Shown here piece by piece: positions 1 through 7,349 of a stretch of DNA of 41,672 nucleotides. The DNA comes from Pseudorhodobacter sp. GTDB lineage: Bacteria; Pseudomonadota; Alphaproteobacteria; Rhodobacterales; Rhodobacteraceae. Where the stretch lies: contig JAQWYA010000092.1 of assembly GCA_029254215.1 (NCBI GenBank), positions 1 to 41,672 of the forward strand, given 5' to 3'. A model generated the notes under the pieces. It searched no databases. It was not told the DNA's origin and saw only the letters and a list, made by a program, of their open reading frames with translations. Within the stretch, counting starts at the first letter, position 1; each line of letters starts with the position of its first letter. Both the position numbers and the translations under genes were made by a program.

Positions 1-2
1 GT

Positions 3-779
3 CCCGATGGCGGATACAGCACTGCGGTCTGGTCCCCAAAGGGGCAGTTGCTGGGCCATGTCGGGATTGGCAACCGCAAGGATATCCGCAACGCGGTCGA
101 GGCGGCGCAGGCCGCGAAAAGCTGGGGTAGAACGACGGGCCATCTTCGGGCGCAGATCCTGTATTACATCGCTGAAAACCTTTCGGCCCGCGCGGCGGAG
201 TTCGCAGCCCGGATTACAGCGATGACGGGAAAGCCCGGCGCAGATGAGGTTGAGGCCAGCATCGCGCGGCTCTTTACCTATGCGGCTTGGGCGGACAAAT
301 ATGATGGCGCCGCCAAATCTGTTCCCATCCGTGGCATTGCCCTTGCGATGAACGAGCCCTGCGGCGTGATCGGGATGATTTGCCCCGATGACGCCCCGCT
401 TTTGGGTCTGATCAGCCTGATCGCCCCGGCAATTGCCCTAGGCAATACTTGTGTTGTGGTTCCGTCCCAAGCCTATCCGCTTGCGGCGACGGATTTTTAT
501 CAGGTGCTGGAAACCTCTGACCTGCCGGGGGGCGTGGTGAACATCGTGACAGGGGCACATGCGGAACTGGCGAAGCCTTTGGCCTCGCATCTGGATCTGG
601 ATGCGCTGTGGTGTTTCTCCTCATCCGATCTGTCGGGACTGGTTGAAAGGGAGGCCGCTGGAAACCTCAAACGGACATGGGTGAACCACGGCCGGTCTGT
701 GGATTGGGCCACCACCGCGCCATTTTTGCGGGCGGCGACCGAGGTCAAGACGATCTGGCTGCCTTACGGAGAGGGTTGA
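3..779 (+). CDS. ALDH16-like aldehyde dehydrogenase, C-terminal part (5' truncated by window)
   Basis: The reading frame is open from the first bases of the window and stops at TGA 777-779, so the start lies upstream. The visible ~258 residues form an aldehyde-dehydrogenase-fold domain: an N-terminal NAD-domain-like helix region, then a stretch like the ALDH core (EPCGVIGMICPDDAPLLG, then GNTCVVVPS, then LPGGVVNIVTG). The usual catalytic region with Glu-Leu-Gly-Gly and Cys is absent, and the sequence ends in VNHGRSVDW and a short tail. This suits the second, non-catalytic ALDH domain of the ALDH16 family (about 780 residues), known from Rhodobacteraceae such as Loktanella. The catalytic domain would be upstream and is not visible. 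The TTG at 48 is not a real start, because homologous sequence continues in frame before it. Confidence 0.8.
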   Translation, partial: PDGGYSTAVWSPKGQLLGHVGIGNRKDIRNAVEAAQAAKSWGRTTGHLRAQILYYIAENLSARAAEFAARITAMTGKPGADEVEASIARLFTYAAWADKYDGAAKSVPIRGIALAMNEPCGVIGMICPDDAPLLGLISLIAPAIALGNTCVVVPSQAYPLAATDFYQVLETSDLPGGVVNIVTGAHAELAKPLASHLDLDALWCFSSSDLSGLVEREAAGNLKRTWVNHGRSVDWATTAPFLRAATEVKTIWLPYGEG

Positions 780-798
780 GCGCTGGTTTTTGGCGCAA

Positions 799-855
799 GC
801 CGGGGGGCTGTCTGCCCCCCGGCCCCCCCGAGGATATTTTTGAACAGATGAAAAG
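799..855 (+). repeat. Intergenic hairpin repeat with conserved CCCGAGG-AT-ATTTTTG tail, copy 1
   Basis: Twenty bases after the dehydrogenase stop lies a G-run/C-run hairpin (GGGGGGC, loop, GCCCCCC). It is followed by a C-rich spacer, CCCGAGGATATTTTTG and AGATGAA. A second element of the same architecture lies on the minus strand at 36128-36180. Both follow the 3' end of a gene on their own strand. The hairpin followed by a T-run suggests a transcription terminator built on a dispersed repeat. From memory, similar strings occur widely between genes in Rhodobacteraceae genomes. Confidence 0.7.
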
Positions 856-858
856 CGA

Positions 859-1017
859 TCAGGGTTTTGGGCGATCATCGTAATCCGTTTTGAGGATCCG
901 GTTCGCGTCCCCTTGTGGATCTTCGAATTGTTTTGATTTCAGCGCCCAGAAGAACGCGGCCAGACCGACACCGCCAAGAAACAGCGAAGCGGGTATGAGA
1001 TAGGCGAGAATTTCCAT
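859..1017 (-). CDS. ccoS: cbb3-type cytochrome oxidase assembly protein CcoS
   Basis: A 52-residue protein starts at ATG 1015-1017 and ends at TGA 859-861. It begins MEILAYLIPASLFLGGVGLA, one membrane helix, followed by FFWALKSKQFEDPQGDANRI. This is the typical CcoS pattern of one helix then a short tail with a Gln-Phe/Tyr-Asp/Glu-Asp-Pro motif. CcoS is needed for cofactor insertion into the CcoN subunit of cbb3 oxidase. The gene starts two bases after the ccoI stop, and it is the last gene of ccoGHIS. Repeat copy 1 ends just beyond its stop codon. Confidence 0.93.
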   Translation of the reverse strand: MEILAYLIPASLFLGGVGLAAFFWALKSKQFEDPQGDANRILKTDYDDRPKP

Positions 1018-1019
1018 GC

Positions 1020-3215
1020 CTATTTGATCCTTAGCGCATTCAGGGAAACGGTGATGGAGGAGAGCGACATCGCAAGCGCTGCGATCAGCGGGGTGGCAAG
1101 ACCGACCAGCGCCAAGGGGACAGCGATCACGTTATAGGCGGCGGAAAGGCCGAAATTCTCGCGGATGCGGGCGGTTGACTGGCGCGAAATGCGCAGCGCA
1201 TCGGCGATCGGCGACATATCCTTGCCCAAGAGCACGATGTCAGACGCGGTGCGTGCTGCATCCAGCGACGAGGCTGGAGAGATCGAGACATGGGCAGCCG
1301 CAAGGGCTGCGGTATCGTTCAGCCCGTCGCCCACCATCAAGACCTTGCGTCCGGCGGCCTGCAGATCCGCCACGAAACCAGCTTTTTCGGCGGGCAGAAC
1401 GCCTGCCTGCCACGAAGGGATCTCAAGCTGGTCGGCGATGGCGCTGACGGCTGTGGCGTGATCGCCGGACAAGAGATGAACCGTGAGTCCCTGCGCCTTG
1501 AGGGCAGCGATCGCGGCCTCCGCCCCCGGACGCAGGCTATCGGTGAAAGAGAGGGCGTAGCGCGCCTCACCCACGGCCAGATAGGTTGCGGTTGCCGCCA
1601 AAGGGGGGGCCCCGATCCATTCAGCCCGGCCCAGACGCACGGTTTGGCCCTGCCAGTTGCCGGTGATGCCATAGCCTGCTACCTCGGCCAGATCGGTCAG
1701 ATTGGCCGGGGGGACGCCAAGCGCCGTGCCCGCCTTGACCAAAGCCTGCGCCAAGGGGTGAGAGGAGGCCGCAGCCAGCCCCAAAGCGACCCCACGCGCG
1801 GCATGGGGCAGGCTTTCGAAATCATTGACAGCCGGCATGCCCATGGTCAGCGTTCCGGTTTTGTCGAAGACGACCGTATCCACTTCGGCCAGACGCTCCA
1901 GCGCGGTGCCATCCTTGATCAGCAACCCTTTGCGAAAGAGTTTGCCAGAGGCCGCTGTGACCACCGCCGGAACCGCAAGGCCAAGGGCGCAAGGGCAGGT
2001 GATGATCAGGACGGCGGCCGAAATATTGATGGCAAAGCGCAGATCGCCGCCGGTTTGCCACATCCAGAAGCCGAACGCCGAAAAGGACAGAAGATGCACA
2101 AGCGGCGAATAGGCGCGCGCCGCGCGCTCGGCCAGACTGGTGTAGCGGTTCTTGGCGCTTTCAGCGACCGCCACCAGATCGGCCATGCGGTGCAGGGAAC
2201 TGTCGCGGCCCGCCGCGGTCACTCGCACCAAAAGCGGGCCTGTCAGGTTGACTTCGCCCGCAGCCACGGACGTGTCTGGGCCGACAAAGGCAGGCAGGCT
2301 TTCCCCGGTCAGCAAGGAACGGTCCACTTCTGACGTGCCTTCAACGACGGTGCCATCCACCGGCATCCGCCCGCCGGGACGCACCCGCACCAGATCGCCG
2401 CGCTGCAAGGCACTGATCGAGACAAGCGTTTCAACGCCATCTTCGACCCGCAGGGCGCGCGGCACTTCCAGCGCGGCCAATTCCTCAGCGGCGGAGCGGG
2501 CGACGGCACGGGTCCGGTGATCAAGATAGCGGCCAGCCAGCAGGAAAAAGGTCAGCATCACAGCGGCATCGAAATAGGCGTGGTGGCCGGAATAGATCGT
2601 CTCGAACAGGCTGATCGAGGAGGCCAGAAGGATCGCCAGAGAGATCGGAACATCCATCCCCAGACGTCCGACCCGCAGGCTGGCCCAAGCAGATTTGAAA
2701 AAGGGCTGACCGGCGAACACAACCGTCGGAAGGGCAATCGCCGCCGAAATCCAGTGGAACAGGTCGCGGGTGGCATCCGTTGCCCCTGACCAGACCGCCA
2801 CCGACAATAGCATGACGTTCATCATCGCAAAGCCCGCTACCGCAAGCCGCATCAGAAGGTCACGCCCCTGCTTGTCCGTTTCCGTGGCCGACAGAAGGCC
2901 CGCATCCAGTTCATGCGCTTCATAGCCAAGCCCGGCCAGAACCGGGATCAGGCTTTCGGCAGTCACCTTTGCCTCGGCATCCACACTGACCCGGCGCAGG
3001 GTCAGGTTGACCCGTGCGGAATGGACCCCCGGCACGGCCTGCAGGCCATTTTCCACCGTCGACATGCAGGCAGCACAATGCGCGGTTGGCAAGGACAGCA
3101 TGATCCGCCCGCGCTTTTCCTCTTGCAGGGCCGCGATCCTCTGGGCAGAGGGGGCGGCCACACAAGCAGGGCAGGCAGAGGGGCTATGGCCCTCGAACGG
3201 CTCCGCCAAAGACAT
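1020..3215 (-). CDS. ccoI: Copper-translocating P1B-type ATPase CcoI (cbb3 oxidase assembly)
   Basis: 731-residue heavy-metal P-type ATPase that exports Cu(I) across the inner membrane for delivery to the CuB site of cbb3 oxidase. Visible motifs are an N-terminal CPAC pair (Cys15, Cys18), an HMA domain with HCAAC (Cys47, Cys50), actuator TGES near 303, the ion-site ITCPCALG (Cys407-Pro-Cys409) in a membrane helix, the phosphorylation site DKTGTLT (Asp451), and a GDGLNDTAAL hinge motif near 645. About eight hydrophobic segments fit the P1B family. It lies between ccoH (3-base gap) and ccoS (2-base gap) in ccoGHIS. Context separates it from general copper-resistance CopA pumps. Confidence 0.95.
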   Translation of the reverse strand: MSLAEPFEGHSPSACPACVAAPSAQRIAALQEEKRGRIMLSLPTAHCAACMSTVENGLQAVPGVHSARVNLTLRRVSVDAEAKVTAESLIPVLAGLGYEAHELDAGLLSATETDKQGRDLLMRLAVAGFAMMNVMLLSVAVWSGATDATRDLFHWISAAIALPTVVFAGQPFFKSAWASLRVGRLGMDVPISLAILLASSISLFETIYSGHHAYFDAAVMLTFFLLAGRYLDHRTRAVARSAAEELAALEVPRALRVEDGVETLVSISALQRGDLVRVRPGGRMPVDGTVVEGTSEVDRSLLTGESLPAFVGPDTSVAAGEVNLTGPLLVRVTAAGRDSSLHRMADLVAVAESAKNRYTSLAERAARAYSPLVHLLSFSAFGFWMWQTGGDLRFAINISAAVLIITCPCALGLAVPAVVTAASGKLFRKGLLIKDGTALERLAEVDTVVFDKTGTLTMGMPAVNDFESLPHAARGVALGLAAASSHPLAQALVKAGTALGVPPANLTDLAEVAGYGITGNWQGQTVRLGRAEWIGAPPLAATATYLAVGEARYALSFTDSLRPGAEAAIAALKAQGLTVHLLSGDHATAVSAIADQLEIPSWQAGVLPAEKAGFVADLQAAGRKVLMVGDGLNDTAALAAAHVSISPASSLDAARTASDIVLLGKDMSPIADALRISRQSTARIRENFGLSAAYNVIAVPLALVGLATPLIAALAMSLSSITVSLNALRIK

Positions 3216-3218
3216 CGC

Positions 3219-3677
3219 TTAGCCTTTCACAAACAGGTCGATGCGCTGGCGAAACAAGGTGCCATCCGCCGCCGTTGCTTCGATCTGCATCATCCATTTG
3301 CCGCGCTCAAGCGCGAGGGGAGCGGTGAAAACGCCCGCCTCTCTTGTGAACACGGGCGTGGTATCTTCACGGGCTTCGGTCGCGCGACCAACCAGAACCG
3401 AGAGGGTCGCCACCGCAGCGGGCAGCCCGTCACGGTCGGTGAAATTCAGACGCAGTTCCTGATTCTCGGCGCTGTAATCCGGGGCGAGCTTCCAGCCCAA
3501 GGCGTTTTGGGCAGCCCGGTTGGCATCGAAATCCTGACTCGCGACGTAAGAATTTTTCACCTCCAGCCCCGGAAAAGTGCTGATTGCCTGATAGGCCATG
3601 ACCAGATTGACCCCGATGATGACGGCGAATGCGCCAGTGGTGATGAAGAAAACCTTCCGCCCAGTCATTTCCGCCAT
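3219..3677 (-). CDS. ccoH: cbb3 oxidase assembly protein CcoH (FixH family)
   Basis: 152-residue protein starting at ATG 3675-3677, one base beyond the ccoG stop, with a GGGAGC ribosome-binding sequence inside the end of ccoG. One N-terminal membrane helix (KVFFITTGAFAVIIGVNLVM) is followed by a periplasmic domain of beta-rich FixH type that includes the segment KNSYVASQDFDANRAAQNALGW. CcoH/FixH is a membrane subunit that stabilises the cbb3 complex during assembly. A longer frame upstream overlaps ccoG and is not needed. It is the second gene of ccoGHIS. Confidence 0.92.
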   Translation of the reverse strand: MAEMTGRKVFFITTGAFAVIIGVNLVMAYQAISTFPGLEVKNSYVASQDFDANRAAQNALGWKLAPDYSAENQELRLNFTDRDGLPAAVATLSVLVGRATEAREDTTPVFTREAGVFTAPLALERGKWMMQIEATAADGTLFRQRIDLFVKG

Positions 3678-3678
3678 C

Positions 3679-5109
3679 TTACTGCTCCCGTCCATTAAAG
3701 ATCGTATCGTGATAAACCCGGTCGGTGGATCCCAGATCTTCGATCCAGAAGCGCAGATCCGTCCGGTCAGAAGCCGCAGGAACCGAACCGGGGGCCGCCG
3801 TGACATAGACCCGCTGGGTCTTGAGTTCATTCGCAGGCACCAAGACCACCAACTCATTCGTCCCTTCCAGAGCGATCCGCAAAGGCTCGTCAGAGGTTAG
3901 CGAGATGTGGAACAGGATGTCATTGCCCTGCTTGTTCAGCAAACGCATATCATAAGTGTTGCGAATAGACCCGTCCGAAAGGGTGACAAAGGTCGGGTTG
4001 CGGACCGGCGTTACGTTCACGTCGATTTCGGTGCGCAAGAACAAGGCCACCACCAAGGCCACGCCAACACCCGCCCAAAGCGTGGTATACATGATCGTGC
4101 GCGGCCGCAGGATATGCTTCCAGACGTTGATCGGGGTTTTGCCTTCCCGCTCGCGCGTCTCGTCGGTCAGGGCCATATAGTCGATCAGCCCGCGCGGCTT
4201 GCCGATCTTGTCCATGACGTCATTGCAGGCGTCGATGCACAGCGCACAGGTGATGCAGGCCAATTGCTGACCATCGCGAATATCAATGCCCATCGGGCAG
4301 ACGTTGACGCAGGCCATGCAGTCGATGCAATCGCCCTGCTTGGGGTCCAACTCCCCTTTATGAAGCTTGCCGCGCGGCTCTCCGCGCCAATCGCGATAGC
4401 CGACGGTGATCGTGTCTTCATCCATCATGGCGGCCTGAATGCGCGGCCATGGGCAGGCATAGATACAGATCTGCTCGCGGAAGAAGCCGCCGAACAGGAA
4501 TGTTGTCGCTGTCAGAACGGCGATGGTCATGTATGAAATCGGATGCGCCTGCCCGATGAAGAGGTCTTTCAGCAGGGTGGGCGCATCGGTGAAGTAAAAC
4601 ACCCAAGCCCCGCCCGTCGCCAGACCGATCAACAGCCAGCTTGTCCATTTCAACGCGGTCTTGCGGATTTTCTCGGCGGTCCATTTTGAACGGTGCAACC
4701 GCAGGCGGGCGTTTCGGTCACCCTCGATCCAGCGTTCAACCAGTATGAACAGGTCTGTCCAGACGGTCTGCGGGCAGGCATAGCCGCACCAGACCCGCCC
4801 CGCCGCTGAGGTGAACAGGAACAGCCCCAACCCCGCCATGATAAGCAGACCCGCAACGAAATAGAACTCATGCGGCCAGATCTCGATCATGAAGAAGAAG
4901 AAACGGCGGTTGGCCATATCCACCAGAACCGCCTGATCCGGCAGGCTTGGGCCTCGGTCCCAGCGGAGCCAGGGCGTGATGTAGTAAATGCCCAGCGTCA
5001 CCGCCATCAGCCACCACTTGAGCGTCCGAAAGGAGCCTTTGACGCGGCGCGGGAAAATCGGCTCCCGCTTGGTGTACAGGCTTTCGGGTTGGGTATCTGG
5101 GCTGGTCAC
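3679..5109 (-). CDS. ccoG: Cytochrome c oxidase accessory protein CcoG (FixG/RdxA), polyferredoxin
   Basis: 476 residues from GTG 5107-5109, preceded by GGAGAA five bases upstream. The frame stays open to a TTG at 5181, but that lies inside an FNR box, so GTG is preferred. The protein has several membrane helices, CGYACP (108-113) and CIYACPW (215-221), and two [4Fe-4S] motifs: Cys261/264/267/271 and Cys285/288/291/295. A C-terminal Ig-like periplasmic domain follows. Family work implicates CcoG as a Cu(II) reductase supporting CuB assembly. It leads the ccoGHIS unit, which appears to have its own FNR-dependent promoter, separate from ccoNOQP. Confidence 0.95.
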   Translation of the reverse strand: MTSPDTQPESLYTKREPIFPRRVKGSFRTLKWWLMAVTLGIYYITPWLRWDRGPSLPDQAVLVDMANRRFFFFMIEIWPHEFYFVAGLLIMAGLGLFLFTSAAGRVWCGYACPQTVWTDLFILVERWIEGDRNARLRLHRSKWTAEKIRKTALKWTSWLLIGLATGGAWVFYFTDAPTLLKDLFIGQAHPISYMTIAVLTATTFLFGGFFREQICIYACPWPRIQAAMMDEDTITVGYRDWRGEPRGKLHKGELDPKQGDCIDCMACVNVCPMGIDIRDGQQLACITCALCIDACNDVMDKIGKPRGLIDYMALTDETREREGKTPINVWKHILRPRTIMYTTLWAGVGVALVVALFLRTEIDVNVTPVRNPTFVTLSDGSIRNTYDMRLLNKQGNDILFHISLTSDEPLRIALEGTNELVVLVPANELKTQRVYVTAAPGSVPAASDRTDLRFWIEDLGSTDRVYHDTIFNGREQ

Positions 5110-5167
5110 GGTTCTTCTCCGACGGCGATTGCTTGGTCTGGTATCTGGCAAGACCGCCCGACCCGCC

Positions 5168-5181
5168 TTGACCTGCATCAA
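5168..5181 (-). promoter_or_regulatory. FNR/FixK-type box upstream of ccoG
   Basis: TTGACCTGCATCAA is an inverted repeat matching TTGAT-N4-ATCAA except for one base. Its centre is at 5174.5. A class II promoter would start transcription near 5133, leaving a leader of about 24 bases before the GTG of ccoG. The -10 match in that position is poor (GATACC). FnrL, encoded in this window, is the expected regulator. Confidence 0.8.
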
Positions 5182-5455
5182 ATAAACATCCGGGATACAG
5201 GTTTTGGCTGCGTCATTTGCGCCGCAGCGCAGCCATCGCGGTTGTCAGGCGCAAGAGCGGGGCGTTTCCCAGAACACCAAACGATGATTTTGCCGAGAAA
5301 AACAGCGGTTTTGCGGGGCTCTGTGGCCCAAACTGGCCATTTGGGCTGCGGCGATATCACGCTGCACGATTCGGAACGCAGGAAGCGGTGCCTTGGCACA
5401 GATCAGCGCTCGGCCCACCGAAAACGCGGCTCAGGTTGCTCCCGTATCCGCGACA
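5182..5455. other. Gap between ccoG promoter and ccoP terminator; no gene seen
   Basis: No convincing coding frame is present in these 274 bases. The one clear structure is a perfect 7-bp stem, GCCCAAA/TTTGGGC, at 5326-5346 with a 7-base loop. A poorer GC-rich stem occurs near 5217-5235. The gap separates the ccoNOQP terminator from the FNR box that drives ccoGHIS. It could hold a small RNA or upstream regulatory sequence, but nothing proves this. Confidence 0.5.
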
Positions 5456-5490
5456 TGAAAAAGGCCCCCCGAACCAACGGGGGGCCTTTA
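5456..5490 (-). terminator. Rho-independent terminator of ccoNOQP
   Basis: Perfect 11-bp stem AAGGCCCCCCG/CGGGGGGCCTT with a 6-base loop (5461-5488). On the minus strand it is followed by a T-run (complement of the A-run near 5458-5462). It lies 22 bases beyond the ccoP stop and ends the ccoNOQP transcript before the separate ccoGHIS promoter. Confidence 0.9.
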
Positions 5491-5511
5491 AGTTTCCATC
5501 AGGTGACGAGC

Positions 5512-6390
5512 TTACTCGCCGCCGCCCAGACCATGAACATAAACTGCAACCGCGCGCACATCGGCTTCCGACAGGCGGGTGTTCCAGTTCGGCATCACGC
5601 CCGCGCGGGAATTCACCACCGTATAGGTCAGCGATGCAACATCGCCGCCGTAAAGCCAGATCGCATCGTTCAGCGTGGGCGCGCCAAGATCGCGGTTCCC
5701 CTCGCCTGCTTCGCCGTGACAGGCGGCACAGTTTTCTTCGAACACAACGGCACCGGCTTCGGCCAAAACGGCATCATGTTCTTGCCCCGAGATCGCCAGA
5801 ACATGCTGGACCACCTCGTCGATCTGCGCCTTTTCAAGCAGTTCATCCGCCCCAAAACGAGGCATTTCCGACAGGCGTGCATCGTCATCCGTGGTGTTGC
5901 GGATACCGTGGTTGATGGTGAGGTAGATATTCTCGATATCCCCGCCCCACAGCCAGTCATCATCCAGGAGGTTCGGATAGCCCGAGGCCTGAACCCCAGC
6001 AGCCCCCGACCCATGGCACTGTGCGCACCATGTCCGGAACACGGCAGAGCCTGCGTTATTGGCATAGCTCAGAAGTTCCGGATCGGCCGAAATCTCGGTC
6101 AGCTCGGCGGCTTCGACCTTGGCGCGGATCGGTGCGTTGGCATCCGAAAAGCGCTGGATCTCTGCCGCGACATCGGCACGGGTGGAGGCTCCGAGGATCC
6201 CCGGAGTTGCCCGCGAAATCAGCGGCCAGGCCGGATAGGCGATAGAGTACAAAAGCGCCCAGAAAATGCAGACATAGAAGGTCCACAGCCACCAGCGCGG
6301 CATCGGGTTGTTGAATTCCTCAATCCCGTCCCAGCTGTGGCCCGTTGTCTCTGGGTCACCCTTTTGACGATTGTTTGGCAGTTTGCTCAT
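5512..6390 (-). CDS. ccoP: cbb3-type cytochrome c oxidase diheme subunit CcoP (subunit III)
   Basis: 292 residues from ATG 6388-6390, overlapping the ccoQ stop as ATGA, with AGGAGG upstream. One membrane helix ([20 protein letters not shown], about 31-50) anchors two periplasmic cytochrome c domains. Heme motifs are Cys122-x-x-Cys125-His126 and Cys221-x-x-Cys224-His225, with probable axial methionines Met176 and Met266. CcoP receives electrons and passes them to CcoO and CcoN in the high-affinity terminal oxidase used at low oxygen. It is the last gene of the ccoNOQP operon, followed by a strong terminator. Confidence 0.97.
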   Translation of the reverse strand: MSKLPNNRQKGDPETTGHSWDGIEEFNNPMPRWWLWTFYVCIFWALLYSIAYPAWPLISRATPGILGASTRADVAAEIQRFSDANAPIRAKVEAAELTEISADPELLSYANNAGSAVFRTWCAQCHGSGAAGVQASGYPNLLDDDWLWGGDIENIYLTINHGIRNTTDDDARLSEMPRFGADELLEKAQIDEVVQHVLAISGQEHDAVLAEAGAVVFEENCAACHGEAGEGNRDLGAPTLNDAIWLYGGDVASLTYTVVNSRAGVMPNWNTRLSEADVRAVAVYVHGLGGGE

Positions 6391-6599
6391 TTGCAAGCCT
6401 CCTTGATCCCGGCCTGAGGCGACGCAGCCCCGTTGCCAGCCGGTTTGTCCACATTGCGGAAGATGGAATTCGCCGCCTCGTCATGCTTGGAGCGGCTTCC
6501 GGGCCGCCAGGCCCAGAGCACCACACCCGTGAACACGAGCGTCAGAAACAGCAGCATCCAGCTATCGGCAAATTCACGCAGCAAGCTATAGGTTTCCAT
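6387..6599 (-). CDS. ccoQ: cbb3-type oxidase small subunit CcoQ
   Basis: 70-residue protein with one membrane helix (residues ~13-31, including [16 protein letters not shown]) followed by the CcoQ/FixQ pattern [16 protein letters not shown]. It lies between ccoO (12-base gap) and ccoP (4-base overlap). CcoQ stabilises the oxidase and, in R. sphaeroides, takes part in redox signalling to the PrrBA system. That role is known for the family and is not shown here. Confidence 0.95.
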   Translation of the reverse strand: METYSLLREFADSWMLLFLTLVFTGVVLWAWRPGSRSKHDEAANSIFRNVDKPAGNGAASPQAGIKEACK

Positions 6600-6611
6600 G
6601 TTCAGTCCCCC

Positions 6612-7337
6612 TTAGCGGCTTGCGTCAGGCTGGAAGGTCGAGAAATCGACCATCGTGCCCAAGACCTGAAGATAGGCGACAAGCGCGTCCATCTCGGAAA
6701 TCCCCGGCTGCCCGTCAAAGTTGCGAACCTGCGCATTGGCATAGCGTTCCTGAAGACCGTCATAGTCGCTGTCAGGATCGGCCTGCGCCCGGAAATCCGC
6801 CTGCGCGTTTTCCAGCATCTCATCGGAATAGGGCACACCCACGATCCGATGCGTTGCCATGACATCTTCAACATAACGCCCGTCGATAGAGGCGTTCAGC
6901 AAGAAGCCATATTTCGGCATCACGGATTCCGGCACAACGGATTGCGGATCGGTCAGGTGGTCCACATGCCAATCATCCGAGTAACGGTTGCCAACGCGGG
7001 CCAAATCCGGCCCCGTCCGCTTCGAGCCCCATTGGAACGGATGGTCGTACATCGATTCCGCAGCAAGGCTGTAATGGCCGTAACGCTCCACCTCATCGCG
7101 CATCGGGCGGATCATCTGGCTATGACAGACATAGCAGCCCTCACGGATGTAGATATCGCGCCCGGTCAGTTCCAGCGGGCTGTAGGGGCGTACGCCCTCT
7201 ACTTTTTCGATCGTGTTTTCGAGGTAGAACAGCGGCACGATCTGCACCAGACCGCCAATCGTCACGACGAGGAAGGAAAGCACCAGCAACAAGGTTGCAT
7301 GTGTTTCGATTACTTTGTGTTTATCAAGAAAAGCCAT
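6612..7337 (-). CDS. ccoO: cbb3-type cytochrome c oxidase monoheme subunit CcoO (subunit II)
   Basis: 241 residues. An N-terminal membrane helix (about 15-37) precedes one cytochrome c domain with Cys68-x-x-Cys71-His72 (GCYVCHSQ), followed by the family motifs [26 protein letters not shown] and the axial-ligand region VMPKYGFL. CcoO carries one heme c and transfers electrons from CcoP to the catalytic CcoN. The start lies 12 bases after the ccoN stop. Confidence 0.97.
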   Translation of the reverse strand: MAFLDKHKVIETHATLLLVLSFLVVTIGGLVQIVPLFYLENTIEKVEGVRPYSPLELTGRDIYIREGCYVCHSQMIRPMRDEVERYGHYSLAAESMYDHPFQWGSKRTGPDLARVGNRYSDDWHVDHLTDPQSVVPESVMPKYGFLLNASIDGRYVEDVMATHRIVGVPYSDEMLENAQADFRAQADPDSDYDGLQERYANAQVRNFDGQPGISEMDALVAYLQVLGTMVDFSTFQPDASR

Positions 7338-7349
7338 CGTTCCCTCCGG

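Noticed and set aside
1290-2333. 347-codon plus-strand frame
   Set aside because: Entirely antisense to ccoI, whose P-type ATPase motifs are unambiguous.
4870-6417. 515-codon plus-strand frame
   Set aside because: Antisense to ccoP and to the start of ccoG, it crosses the ccoP terminator and shows no domain-like pattern.
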